Source: Rhodobiaceae bacterium (lineage in GTDB: Bacteria > Pseudomonadota > Alphaproteobacteria > Parvibaculales > Parvibaculaceae). Taken from it: DNA of 32,962 nt. The first letter of the stretch is position 1; every line of letters starts with the position of its first letter. The notes under the pieces were generated by a model, which worked only from the letters and a program-made list of their open reading frames with translations, was not told the origin of the DNA and made no database searches. This document shows, one piece after another, positions 16,148 to 24,889 of this stretch. The translations under genes and the position numbers were made by a program. The DNA is taken from NCBI GenBank assembly GCA_002715765.1, contig PAZY01000020.1, forward strand, positions 1-32,962. The letters are read 5' to 3'.

Positions 16148-17544
16148 TTTGGCAGACATTCCTGAAGACAAAAGCGCAAACCAAAGACCCTGCCTATCAG
16201 CGGCTTGCAGACGATATCCACCAGGCCATCGCGGAAGGTCATCTGGCCAGCGGCACCAAACTGCCCCCGCAGAGGGAATTGGCTTATGAACTGGGGGTGA
16301 GCATTGGCACCATCACCCGCGCTTACGACCTGTGCCTGCGCAGAGGAGATCTCGTAGCCACAGTCGGCCGCGGTACTTTCGTCCGCGAGCAGAGAGCCAC
16401 ACCAGATGCTCCCATCAATCTGCGCGTCAATATTCCGGCCGATATCGGTCAGGGGGTGGAGATCGCCCATGCGCTCGCCCGACGCCCCGCAGGCGAATTC
16501 ATGGGCTACATCCCGTTCGGGGGCGCTGACACAGACAGGGAGGCGGGAGCCACCTATCTCGCCCTTGGCGGCATGCAGGCCAATCCTGCAGATATGATCG
16601 TCACGGCCGGTGGGCAGCACGCACTGACCACCGCGCTCCTCACCGCAACCAAACCGGGCGACCTGGTTCTGTGCGAACCCCTGACGTTCGGTGGATTTCT
16701 GGACGGCGCAAAACTCATGAACCGCCGCGTCACAGGCATCCCTGCCGATGCGCAAGGCATCCTCCCGGCCGCCTTCGAGACCCTGTGCCAACAGGAAAAG
16801 CCCAAAGCCTGCTTTCTGACCCCAACCGCACAAAACCCTACCGGCACAACCCTGCCCTCCAAACGCCGCGAAGCCATTGTCGAAACCGCACTCAGACACA
16901 ATGTCATGATCATCGAGGACGCGCTTTACGACCCGCTCGTCACATCACCACCACTGCCGCTTTCCATGCTCGCACCCGACATTTGCTTCCATGTGGCCTC
17001 ATTCTCAAAAACCATCGCGCCGGGTTTTCGGGTAGGCTACCTCACCTGCCCGCAACATCTGCGCGCGCAGGCAAACGACATCCAGCACCTGCTCGGCATG
17101 GGTCCCCCCTGGGCTATGGCTGAAATCGCCTCAGAACTGATCCGGACAGGTGCCGCTGAACGGTTGACCCGCGCGCAGGCGACAGAGATCAAAGCGCGCC
17201 GCGCGATAGCGGCCGAAATTCTCGACTCCCCTGCCAAGGATCAAGTTCAGAACCCGGCGCACCGTCCGGCGCAGAGTATCCGCAAGGGGGATGCACCCCA
17301 CCTGTGGCTGGCCCTGCCTGATCATTGGACTGCAGAAAAATTTGTCGCATCAGCAGAGGTCCAGGGACTTCTTGTCTCGCCCGCCCATCATTTTGCCGCA
17401 GACCAACCTGCCGCCCGCCAGACGCAAAGTCACATCAGACTGTCGCTGGGGGCCGCACGGTCCAGGGACGTCCTGACAACCAGCCTGACAGCCATCCGTG
17501 ATATGATGCAAAGCCAGCCCACAAACACACAGCGGTCAATCTGA
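16141..17544 (+). CDS. MocR-type regulator: GntR winged helix fused to PLP aminotransferase-like domain
   Basis: A 467-residue protein. Residues 19-81 form a GntR winged helix-turn-helix (LADDIHQAIAEGHLASG, LPPQRELAYELGVS, VGRGTFV). The rest is a fold-type I aminotransferase domain with the PLP-binding Lys 290 (VASFSKTIAPGFRVGYL) and IIEDALYDPL holding the cofactor-contacting Asp and Tyr. MocR proteins use PLP or its adducts as effectors and control vitamin B6, GABA, taurine or amine genes. The target here may be the divergent phzF or the gene itself. ATG 16141 begins the usual family N-terminus; an in-frame ATG at 16105 lies upstream of the -10-like element and is less likely. It is convergent with thiD, only 7 bases apart. 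Confidence 0.88.
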   Translation: MTIWQTFLKTKAQTKDPAYQRLADDIHQAIAEGHLASGTKLPPQRELAYELGVSIGTITRAYDLCLRRGDLVATVGRGTFVREQRATPDAPINLRVNIPADIGQGVEIAHALARRPAGEFMGYIPFGGADTDREAGATYLALGGMQANPADMIVTAGGQHALTTALLTATKPGDLVLCEPLTFGGFLDGAKLMNRRVTGIPADAQGILPAAFETLCQQEKPKACFLTPTAQNPTGTTLPSKRREAIVETALRHNVMIIEDALYDPLVTSPPLPLSMLAPDICFHVASFSKTIAPGFRVGYLTCPQHLRAQANDIQHLLGMGPPWAMAEIASELIRTGAAERLTRAQATEIKARRAIAAEILDSPAKDQVQNPAHRPAQSIRKGDAPHLWLALPDHWTAEKFVASAEVQGLLVSPAHHFAADQPAARQTQSHIRLSLGAARSRDVLTTSLTAIRDMMQSQPTNTQRSI

Positions 17545-17551
17545 AGTCCGT

Positions 17552-18385
17552 TCAGTCCAGAACCTGAAATGGATGCATATGATTAAGCGGGCCGTGTCCC
17601 TTGCCAAACCCTGGCGCTGTACGGATCGCATCGTGCACATAGTCGCGGCCAATGGAGACTACCTCACGCATCGGGGCCCCCTGCGCCAGCAGCGCCGCAA
17701 TCGCCGATGCGAGCGTGCAGCCCGTCCCATGGGTATGAACACTGTCAATGCGCGGGCTCGACATGACTTCAAGACTGTCCGCCGTCACCAGCACATCATG
17801 CACCTGACCGGCATCGTCGCACCCATGCCCCCCCTTCACCAGAACGGCCTGTGGTCCAAGCCCCATCAACGCATCGCCCGCACGTTTCTGGTCGTCCAGC
17901 GTGCGCACCGGATGCCCGGTCAGAGCTTCAGCTTCAGGCATATTGGGGGTGAGAAGTGTCGCCTGGGGAACCAGGAAATTGCGTAGAACCTGTATCGCCT
18001 CCGCCTGGAGAAGCGACGCCCCACCCTTGGCAATCATAACCGGATCGACAACCAGTTGCAGACCTTCGCGGGCATCCAGCTCTGCGGCCACGGCCTCAAT
18101 AACCGCACTGGAATGCAGCATGCCTGTCTTCACCACATCTGCGCCAATGTCATCCAGCACGGCCCGCATCTGCGCCACAATCAGCGCAGGCTCTAATGGC
18201 AGCACATCCTGAACGCCCAGCGTATTCTGAACCGTAATGGCCGTCACCGCCGTCATCGCATAGGTGCCGAACATGGTCGCCGTTTTGATATCCGCCTGAA
18301 TACCGGCACCACCACCACTATCCGATCCGGCAACAATCAGCAGGCGGCCCAGCACAGAAGGATCAAAAATGTCTGTATCCGTCAT
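17552..18385 (-). CDS. thiD: Bifunctional HMP kinase / HMP-phosphate kinase ThiD
   Basis: A 277-residue ribokinase-fold enzyme that phosphorylates the ThiC-derived pyrimidine to HMP diphosphate. Hallmarks are LLIVAGSDSGGGAGIQADIK near the N-terminus, VVDPVMIAKGG in the middle, and the anion-hole motif VHTHGTGCTLASAIAA with its catalytic Asp region near residue 210. It starts 3 bases after the glmM stop, so the two are co-transcribed and probably translationally coupled. No TPP riboswitch precedes it, unlike thiC, so its supply follows glmM expression. The length is normal. Confidence 0.96.
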   Translation of the reverse strand: MTDTDIFDPSVLGRLLIVAGSDSGGGAGIQADIKTATMFGTYAMTAVTAITVQNTLGVQDVLPLEPALIVAQMRAVLDDIGADVVKTGMLHSSAVIEAVAAELDAREGLQLVVDPVMIAKGGASLLQAEAIQVLRNFLVPQATLLTPNMPEAEALTGHPVRTLDDQKRAGDALMGLGPQAVLVKGGHGCDDAGQVHDVLVTADSLEVMSSPRIDSVHTHGTGCTLASAIAALLAQGAPMREVVSIGRDYVHDAIRTAPGFGKGHGPLNHMHPFQVLD

Positions 18386-18388
18386 AGG

Positions 18389-19735
18389 TCAGGCAGCGGC
18401 CTTTTCAATGGCCGTGGCGATATCATTGACCACCGCCTCGACAAGCCCTTCATCGTCCCCTTCCGCCATGACGCGGATCAACGGTTCAGTGCCTGACTTC
18501 CGCACAACAATGCGACCACTCTCGCCAAGCCGGGCTTCACCCTCTTTGATCGCTTCCTGCACAAGCGCGCTCTCAAGTGGCGCACCGGAACGGAAACGCA
18601 CATTCTTCAGGAGTTGTGGCAAAGGCTCAAAAAGATCACACGCTTCGCTCACCGGCTTGTTTGTGGTCTGCAACACCGCCAACACCTGCAGCGCAGCCAC
18701 CAGCCCGTCGCCGGTCGTCGCAAAATCAGACAGCACAATATGGCCGGACTGCTCCCCACCCACATTGAAACCATGCGAACGCATATGCTCCACAACATAA
18801 CGGTCACCGACCTGCGTCCGCGCGAGCGACAACCCCTGGTCCTTCAGATAACGTTCCAGCCCCAGGTTTGACATGACCGTCGAAACAATCCCCGGCGCGG
18901 ACAGAAGCCCCATCTCTTTCCAGGATTGCGCCACAAGCCCCATAATCTGGTCGCCATCAATAATCTGGCCGTTTTCATCCGCAATAATCACCCGGTCCGC
19001 ATCACCATCAAGCGCGATACCGATATCAGCCCGGCGCTCGCGCACCAGCGAACACATCCGCTCCGGCGCTGTCGAACCACAACGGGCATTGATATTGGTG
19101 CCATCCGGGTCAACCCCGACCGTCACCACTTCCGCACCCAGCTCCCAAAGGGCGGTTGGCGCGACCTTGTAGGCGGCACCGTTCGCACAATCGACAACAA
19201 TACGAACACCTTCCAGGCTGAGATGTTTCGGGAAGGTACGTTTTGCAAATTCGATGTAGCGCGCCTGCGCATCTTCCAGACGCTTGGCCCGGCCGATCAT
19301 TTCAGGTTTGGCAAGGTGATCATGGATACCATTATCCATCATCCGCTCGATCTCATGTTCAACATCATCAGAGAGCTTGAAACCGTCCGGACCAAACAGT
19401 TTGATCCCGTTATCTTCGTAAGAATTGTGAGAGGCGGAAATCATTACCCCGAGGTCCGCCCGCATGGAGCGCGTCAGCATCGCAACCGCAGGCGTCGGCA
19501 ATGGCCCGAACTGGACGACATCCATCCCCACAGATGTAAAGCCCGCAACCAGTGCATTCTCGATCATGTAGCCCGACAGGCGCGTATCCTTGCCGATCAC
19601 GACCCGGTGTCGATGTTCACCGCGTGTAAAATAACGACCTGCCGCCATGCCCACGCGAAGCGCGGTCTCCGCCGTCATGTTTGAGCGGTTAGCCGTCCCG
19701 CGAATGCCATCTGTACCAAAATATTTCCGAGCCAT
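18389..19735 (-). CDS. glmM: Phosphoglucosamine mutase GlmM
   Basis: A 448-residue enzyme interconverting glucosamine-6-phosphate and glucosamine-1-phosphate on the way to UDP-GlcNAc. It has [13 protein letters not shown] at the start, the phosphoserine loop [13 protein letters not shown] with Ser 102, the magnesium loop [10 protein letters not shown], the sugar-binding GEQSGHI and the C-terminal phosphate-binding [13 protein letters not shown] use the ATG at 19735, which has TGGAG upstream and starts [10 protein letters not shown] as in other GlmM; the open frame continues 35 codons further but does not match the family. It lies 238 bases downstream of folP, a gap in which I see no gene or terminator, and is followed directly by thiD. 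Confidence 0.97.
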   Translation of the reverse strand: MARKYFGTDGIRGTANRSNMTAETALRVGMAAGRYFTRGEHRHRVVIGKDTRLSGYMIENALVAGFTSVGMDVVQFGPLPTPAVAMLTRSMRADLGVMISASHNSYEDNGIKLFGPDGFKLSDDVEHEIERMMDNGIHDHLAKPEMIGRAKRLEDAQARYIEFAKRTFPKHLSLEGVRIVVDCANGAAYKVAPTALWELGAEVVTVGVDPDGTNINARCGSTAPERMCSLVRERRADIGIALDGDADRVIIADENGQIIDGDQIMGLVAQSWKEMGLLSAPGIVSTVMSNLGLERYLKDQGLSLARTQVGDRYVVEHMRSHGFNVGGEQSGHIVLSDFATTGDGLVAALQVLAVLQTTNKPVSEACDLFEPLPQLLKNVRFRSGAPLESALVQEAIKEGEARLGESGRIVVRKSGTEPLIRVMAEGDDEGLVEAVVNDIATAIEKAAA

Positions 19736-19973
19736 CGAACTCCACACATCCCCAAAAAAACAGGTTCCCCCCGCATGCCCCGACCCTGCCCTGCCCCGAT
19801 TGTCGGCGGCGTTTTTCGGGCGGAACCATGCGATCAACAAATCAGAGCCGCGTTTCTTGCCAGACAGACCTTAACGGAAATGCAGGCAGAACCCCCAACA
19901 GCTCAGAAGTCGCGGAAGTATAGCGCCGCGCGCGCGAGAAAGAGTTAAAGATTTGTTTCACTTCATGACGGGG

Positions 19974-20780
19974 TTAATGCCCTAAAGCCTGCCAAATGGC
20001 TAGCCCGTCGGCGATCTGCCGCGGTTCATGGGTGCGGATCATGTCAGCCCCCCCGGCCACGGCATAAAGCTCTGCAGCAAGCGTTGCCGCCGCAGATCCG
20101 CCAATTTCAGCACCTGTGAGCGTCCTCAGGAAGCTTTTCCGCGATACGGAAATCAGGATCGGCACCTGAAACCGCGCTTTGAGTGCCCGCAGACCGTTCA
20201 ACACTTCAAGAGAAGGGTCAGGCTTGTTGCCCAGAAAAAAACCCATCCCCGGATCAAGAATAAGACGGGACCGGGCAATCCCCGCTCTCTCCAGCGCGGC
20301 AAACCGTGCCTCAAAGAAGCGGCTTACATGGTCAACCATCGCGCCGGAGGGCGGCGCGGCGCGGGTCGCAGGCCCACGTCCTTGAATGGAATGCATGACA
20401 ACAAGCTTCACGTCGGGCGCATCCGCCAGCACCGGATAAAAACTCTCATCAGGGAAACCCTGAATGTCATTGAGATAATCAACGCCTTGTGACAAGGCCC
20501 AGCTTTGCGTCTCAGGCTGGAACGTGTCGATGGAAAGAGACGCCCCCATCTCCTTCAGCGCAGTCAACACGGATGAAAGCCGTTCAATCTCTGCTGCCGC
20601 ACTCACCGGCTGACTGTCCGGATGAGAGGAGGCAGGCCCTACATCCAGCACATGCGCCCCCGCGACAAGCAACCCACGCGCCTGAGCAATCGCCGCCTCC
20701 GGCTCAAGATACTTGCCGCCGTCGGAAAATGAATCCGCCGTGATGTTGAGAATGCCGAAAATCTGTACGCCGTCTGCCAT
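19974..20780 (-). CDS. folP: Dihydropteroate synthase FolP, Sul-like type
   Basis: A 268-residue enzyme that joins p-aminobenzoate and the pterin diphosphate to dihydropteroate, the target of sulfonamides. The active-site set is present: Asn 12 (GILNIT), Asp 85 (SIDTFQPETQ), Asn 104 (YLNDIQGFPD), Asp 176 (LDPGMGFFL), Lys 215 (SVSRKSF), Arg 249 and His 251 (IRTHEP). Ordinary FolP has GGESTRPGA and DPGFGFGK, whereas this protein has DVGPASSHPDSQPVS, FQPETQ, NDIQGFPD and DPGMGFFL. As I remember the Sul1 sequence, these match it nearly residue for residue, including the spacing between DPG and SRKS. It lies upstream of glmM with no mobile-element sequence nearby, so it looks like the resident folP. 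Reduced sulfonamide sensitivity is inference. Confidence 0.93.
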   Translation of the reverse strand: MADGVQIFGILNITADSFSDGGKYLEPEAAIAQARGLLVAGAHVLDVGPASSHPDSQPVSAAAEIERLSSVLTALKEMGASLSIDTFQPETQSWALSQGVDYLNDIQGFPDESFYPVLADAPDVKLVVMHSIQGRGPATRAAPPSGAMVDHVSRFFEARFAALERAGIARSRLILDPGMGFFLGNKPDPSLEVLNGLRALKARFQVPILISVSRKSFLRTLTGAEIGGSAAATLAAELYAVAGGADMIRTHEPRQIADGLAIWQALGH

Positions 20781-20822
20781 GCCTGCTTATAGCACTGCAA
20801 TTGATCGCGCGACCACACGTGT

Positions 20823-21276
20823 TGTCATCCCGGACGGGCGCGAGCCCGAGCCGGAATCCATAATGCAGAACAGAAAAACCAACCTGTCATTACCCGGCTT
20901 GTCCGGGTAATCCAGAACCTAAGTCTGAAGACAACGCATGACGCCCCTGGACCACCCGAACAAGTCGGGTGGTGACAATCGTTCTTTTCGAGCCACAATC
21001 GCCTCATCCAAAAATGTCATCCCGGACGGGCGGAGGCCCGAGCCGGGATCCATAATGCAGAACAGAAAAACCCAGATTGAAAATGGACCCCGGGTCAGGC
21101 CCGGGGTGACAGCAGAGCGTGAAAACCCTGCGGCACCAAAACCAACCCCAACCTGTCATTACCTGGCTTGTCCGGGTAATCCATGGAGCAGGTCGGCAAG
21201 ACACCAAGTCAGGACTGGATGCCCGGAACAAGTCCGGGCATGACGGCGGCCTTTGCGGCAACGTCCGGGCATCACA
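20823..21276 (+). repeat. Second cluster of oriented palindromic repeats between folP and ftsH
   Basis: The gene-free gap 20781-21361 holds palindromes at 20823-20860, 20885-20914, 20948-20977, 21015-21052, 21084-21111, 21154-21183 and 21216-21244, plus a half element near 21258-21276. They use the same TGTCA/TCCA end scheme as the 1.5-2.4 kb cluster and orientations forward, forward, reverse, forward, reverse, forward, reverse. The ATCCCGG-arm copies and their 3' spacer (ATAATGCAGAACAGAAAAAC) are duplicated at 20823-20879 and 21015-21071. Confidence 0.9.
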
Positions 21277-21307
21277 CCAAAAAGGCATTATCGGCACCCC
21301 ACACAAC

Positions 21308-21346
21308 AAAAAGCCCCGCTGTTGCCAGCAGGGCTTTTCAATTTTT
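21308..21346 (-). terminator. ftsH terminator
   Basis: On the minus strand AAAGCCCTGCTG and CAGCGGGGCTTTTT form a strong stem around a short GCAA-type loop, followed by T residues, about 25 bases after the ftsH stop. A T run on the other side (21341-21346 on +) could let it work in both directions. Confidence 0.85.
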
Positions 21347-21361
21347 TCTACCGCAAATGCG

Positions 21362-23278
21362 TCAGGTGCCTTGCGGCTCCGGATCGATACCACCAACAGG
21401 CCCGACCGTGGCACCCGCACTCGGTACCGATGAAGACGGTCCACTCGGAGCCTCAGGCTCCCCGCTGTCACGGTGCGGCGGCTCACCGCGCAAGAGCGCC
21501 TTGATCTCCTCACCAGAGAGCGTCTCATACTCAAGCAGGCCCTGAGCCAGGGTATGCAACTCATCCAGATGCTTGGTGAGCAGCTCCTGCGCTTTCTCAT
21601 ACCCTTCAGAGACAATGCGCTTTACTTCCTCATCAATCATGCGCGCCGTGTCTTCCGACATGGTCTGCTGACGGGCAACAGAATGGCCAAGGAATACTTC
21701 TTCCTCATTGTCCTGATAGGCAAGCGGGCCCAGCTTGTCGCTCATACCCCATTGCGTAACCATGGCTTTTGCCATCTTGGTTGCCATGGAAATATCAGAT
21801 GACGCACCGGACGTTACCTTGTCATGACCGAAGATCACTTCTTCCGCCACACGGCCACCCATGGCAACGGCCAGGTCCGCCTTGAGCTTGGAGCGCGTGA
21901 CCGACAATTGATCACGTTCCGGCAAACGCATCACCATGCCGAGCGCGCGACCACGTGGAATGATGGTGGCTTTGTGCACAGGGTCACTGTCTTCCATGTG
22001 AAGGGCAACCAGCGCGTGGCCGCCCTCGTGATAGGCGGTGAGCTTCTTTTCTTCCTCGGACATGACCATGGAACGGCGCTCCGCCCCCATCATTACCTTG
22101 TCTTTGGCATCCTCAAACTCAGCCATAGTGACCAGACGCCGACCACGACGTGCAGCAAGCAGCGCCGCCTCGTTTACAAGGTTGGCCAGATCAGCACCGG
22201 AGAAGCCGGGTGTACCGCGTGCGAGCGTCTTCACCTCAACATTCGGTGCGAGCGGCACTTTCTTCATGTGCACTTTGAGAATTTTTTCACGGCCCACAAT
22301 GTCCGGATTCGGCACCACAACCTGCCGGTCAAAACGGCCGGGGCGCAATAGCGCCGGATCCAGCACATCAGGGCGGTTCGTAGCAGCAATCAGGATAATG
22401 CTCTCATTAGGCTCAAACCCGTCCATCTCAACGAGCAACTGGTTGAGCGTCTGTTCGCGCTCATCATTGCCGCCGCCAAGGCCAGCACCACGATGGCGAC
22501 CGACCGCATCAATTTCGTCGATAAAGATGATGCAAGGCGCATTCTTCTTGGCCTGCTCAAACATGTCACGAACGCGGCTCGCACCAACACCTACAAACAT
22601 TTCCACAAAGTCAGAACCGGAGATTGTGAAGAAAGGTACGTTGGCTTCCCCCGCGATCGCGCGCGCGAGCAAGGTCTTACCGGTACCGGGCGGGCCAACA
22701 AGCAGCACACCCTTCGGGATATGCCCGCCCAACCGCTGGAATTTGGACGGATCGCGCAAGAAATCGACAATCTCTTCCAGATCATCCTTCGCTTCGTCGA
22801 TACCGGCCACATCCTCAAACGTCACCCGTCCATGGCGCTCCGTCAGCAGTTTCGCCTTGGACTTGCCAAAGCCCATGGCCTTGCCGCCACCGCCCTGCAT
22901 CTGGCGCATGAAGAAAATCCACACACCGATCAAAAGCAGCATCGGGAACCAGGAGACCAGAACACCGATCAGCGAAGGTGAGCCATCATCCGCGGGCTTC
23001 GCCGTAATCTCGACGCCCCGCGCGCTCAGCCGGTCCACCAGATTGGGATCCCCCGGATTGTAGGTGAAGAAGCTCCGCTGATCCGTAAAATGCCCGTTGA
23101 TCGTATCACCGGCGATGGTGACATCGCGCACATTCCCTGCTTCAACATCAGCCAGAAGCTGAGAAAAAGTGATCTCGTTCGAGGAGGCGCGTTCAACCGG
23201 GCTTTGGAACAGGTTGAACAGCGCAACGAGAAGAAGCGCCACAACGGCCCAGAGCACGAAATTCTTGAAATTGGACAA
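21362..23278 (-). CDS. ftsH: ATP-dependent zinc metalloprotease FtsH
   Basis: A 638-residue membrane protease that unfolds and degrades membrane and regulatory proteins as a hexamer. Membrane helices lie at about 5-23 and 103-123 with a periplasmic domain between. The AAA module has Walker A GPPGTGKT (195-202), Walker B IFIDEID (251-257) and the second region of homology [20 protein letters not shown]. The zinc site is HEGGH (417-421). The tail is Pro/Ser/Gly-rich. The start is a TTG at 23278: a TAG lies five codons upstream in frame, and [10 protein letters not shown] matches the family N-terminus. AGGA lies 10-14 bases upstream. It has its own terminator, and a repeat cluster separates it from folP. 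Confidence 0.97.
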   Translation of the reverse strand: MSNFKNFVLWAVVALLLVALFNLFQSPVERASSNEITFSQLLADVEAGNVRDVTIAGDTINGHFTDQRSFFTYNPGDPNLVDRLSARGVEITAKPADDGSPSLIGVLVSWFPMLLLIGVWIFFMRQMQGGGGKAMGFGKSKAKLLTERHGRVTFEDVAGIDEAKDDLEEIVDFLRDPSKFQRLGGHIPKGVLLVGPPGTGKTLLARAIAGEANVPFFTISGSDFVEMFVGVGASRVRDMFEQAKKNAPCIIFIDEIDAVGRHRGAGLGGGNDEREQTLNQLLVEMDGFEPNESIILIAATNRPDVLDPALLRPGRFDRQVVVPNPDIVGREKILKVHMKKVPLAPNVEVKTLARGTPGFSGADLANLVNEAALLAARRGRRLVTMAEFEDAKDKVMMGAERRSMVMSEEEKKLTAYHEGGHALVALHMEDSDPVHKATIIPRGRALGMVMRLPERDQLSVTRSKLKADLAVAMGGRVAEEVIFGHDKVTSGASSDISMATKMAKAMVTQWGMSDKLGPLAYQDNEEEVFLGHSVARQQTMSEDTARMIDEEVKRIVSEGYEKAQELLTKHLDELHTLAQGLLEYETLSGEEIKALLRGEPPHRDSGEPEAPSGPSSSVPSAGATVGPVGGIDPEPQGT

Positions 23279-23361
23279 AGCGTTCGTTTCCTAAACTCAC
23301 CGGCGAAAAACCATTGGGCCCCGCATCCGGCTATATTGGACTGGTTCTAAGTCTATAGAGA

Positions 23362-23402
23362 GATGGGGTCGAAACAAAGAATTACCAGACAACAACCCCA
23401 TC
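23362..23402 (-). other. Inverted repeat in the ftsH upstream region
   Basis: GATGGGGT (23362-23369) and ACCCCATC (23395-23402) pair perfectly across a 25-nt loop in the 203-base gap between tilS and ftsH. TATAGA just downstream on the minus strand could be part of an ftsH promoter, but no well-spaced -35 is seen. The role is unknown. Confidence 0.4.
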
Positions 23403-23481
23403 AAACCGCTGAAATTAGATAAAGAAATGCGTGATATCGCCTCATCGGGGCCGAAATCTGCCCCAAATCGGGAAATTGCGC

Positions 23482-24885
23482 CTATCCGTCGCCCCGGGGC
23501 CGGCCGCCAATAAACCGCGCCTCAAACACCCCGCCGCATTCAGGCGCAAAAAAGCCCAGATGCGGCTGCGCCCGAAGGCCCCCCTCCCGCCAATAGGCGG
23601 GCAGCGCGTGGAGCACTGGCCTGGGGACCTGATGCGGCAAATCACACCCGTAAGCCTGCGGGTTTTCGCGGGCAAGAGAAACCGCCAGTTTCAAACCATC
23701 CGCCCCGAGCGCCCGCACCTCGCCTGCAACCAGTTTTTTGGGCCGCATCACCCGAAACCGCCCATCCCAGACGGCCTGACCGCCCGGTTTCAGCGTCAAC
23801 GGTTCTGCTGGCAGGCCTGCCCCTTCCCGCAGAACGACCATCTCATCGCCGCTGTTCACCCCCGGCCATTTCCCGGCAGCAGACCATTTCGCCCCACCAA
23901 GGGTGCGCCCACCCTGGAGAGAGCCCGTGCGCACCGCCGTTAACAGGGCTTCCAACCCCTGCAGGCGCGGCGCATAAACAGATCCCGTCACCCCTTTCAG
24001 GATCCGGGCCAGCAAACGAAGGGCAATCTCATCGGGCACCTCCCGGAGCGGCCGAAGCGCCACACGGGCAAAACCCTCTTCACACCAGCAAACAGCAGCA
24101 CGTTCCACCTGATCGCACATATCATCAAGGGCCGCACGCGCACGCGTCATGCGAAGGGCGGTCTCCACCAGCCGATCGCGCGTCAGTCCCAATTCGTCAA
24201 GCAATGGTAGCGCCTTGCGCACCTGTACCCGCAGGAAACGCGCATCTTCATTGCTGGGATCCTCAACCCACTTTTGCTGATGCACCCGCAACGTCGCCCG
24301 CAGCCGTGCCTGCGGAACCGTCAGCAAAGGACGCAGAACACGCACACCGGCCTTCACCGAGACAGGCGTCATCGCGGCAAGACCATCCACCCCGCTGCCC
24401 CGTTGCAAGCGGATCAGAAACGTCTCCGCCTGATCATCCAGATGATGCGCAACAAGAAGGTCTGCCTCGCGAGCCCCTGCCCATCCGGTCAGCAAGCTGT
24501 ACCGGGCATCACGCGCGGCTTGTTGAATGTTCGCGGACGGTTTCTCCGCGGGCACCCATTTCAGGGTCTTGTGAGAAAACCCGAGCGCCCTCGCCCAGCG
24601 CCCCACCTGACGTGCTTCCTGGGCAGCCTCACGCCGCAATCCATGATCGACAGTCAGAACCGTCACATCCGGCACAGGCTGGTCTTTCTGGCCCAGCCAG
24701 TCACGCCACAAACTGACAAGCAACATCAGCGCCACGGAATCACCCCCGCCCGACACCGCAACACCCAGCTGCGGACCCGGGCGCAACGGCTTCATCAGCC
24801 GGTCAAATTGACGGGGCGAAAGTGCCCCTCGCCCGGATAAAGACGCGGGCGAAGACGATGAGCGGAAGCGAGGGCGACGGCTCAT
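23482..24885 (-). CDS. tilS: tRNA(Ile)-lysidine synthase TilS
   Basis: A 467-residue enzyme that attaches lysine to C34 of the CAU-anticodon tRNA-Ile so that it reads AUA; essential in most bacteria. The PP-loop ATP-binding motif AVSGGGDSVALML has SGGGDS at residues 45-50; VLTVDHGLRREAAQE and VAHHLDDQAETFLIRLQRGSG follow. The C-terminal part is less conserved, as usual. I use the ATG at 24885, 4 bases after the cpoB stop; a start 10 codons earlier would overlap cpoB. The arrangement cpoB-tilS-ftsH is common in Alphaproteobacteria. It is followed by a 203-base gap before ftsH. Confidence 0.95.
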   Translation of the reverse strand: MSRRPRFRSSSSPASLSGRGALSPRQFDRLMKPLRPGPQLGVAVSGGGDSVALMLLVSLWRDWLGQKDQPVPDVTVLTVDHGLRREAAQEARQVGRWARALGFSHKTLKWVPAEKPSANIQQAARDARYSLLTGWAGAREADLLVAHHLDDQAETFLIRLQRGSGVDGLAAMTPVSVKAGVRVLRPLLTVPQARLRATLRVHQQKWVEDPSNEDARFLRVQVRKALPLLDELGLTRDRLVETALRMTRARAALDDMCDQVERAAVCWCEEGFARVALRPLREVPDEIALRLLARILKGVTGSVYAPRLQGLEALLTAVRTGSLQGGRTLGGAKWSAAGKWPGVNSGDEMVVLREGAGLPAEPLTLKPGGQAVWDGRFRVMRPKKLVAGEVRALGADGLKLAVSLARENPQAYGCDLPHQVPRPVLHALPAYWREGGLRAQPHLGFFAPECGGVFEARFIGGRPRGDG

Positions 24886-24889
24886 CAGC

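Noticed and set aside
19974-20780. folP as a recently captured sul resistance cassette
   Set aside because: No integron, ISCR or insertion-sequence remnant is visible; it sits in a normal folP-glmM context with base composition like its neighbours, so it looks resident.
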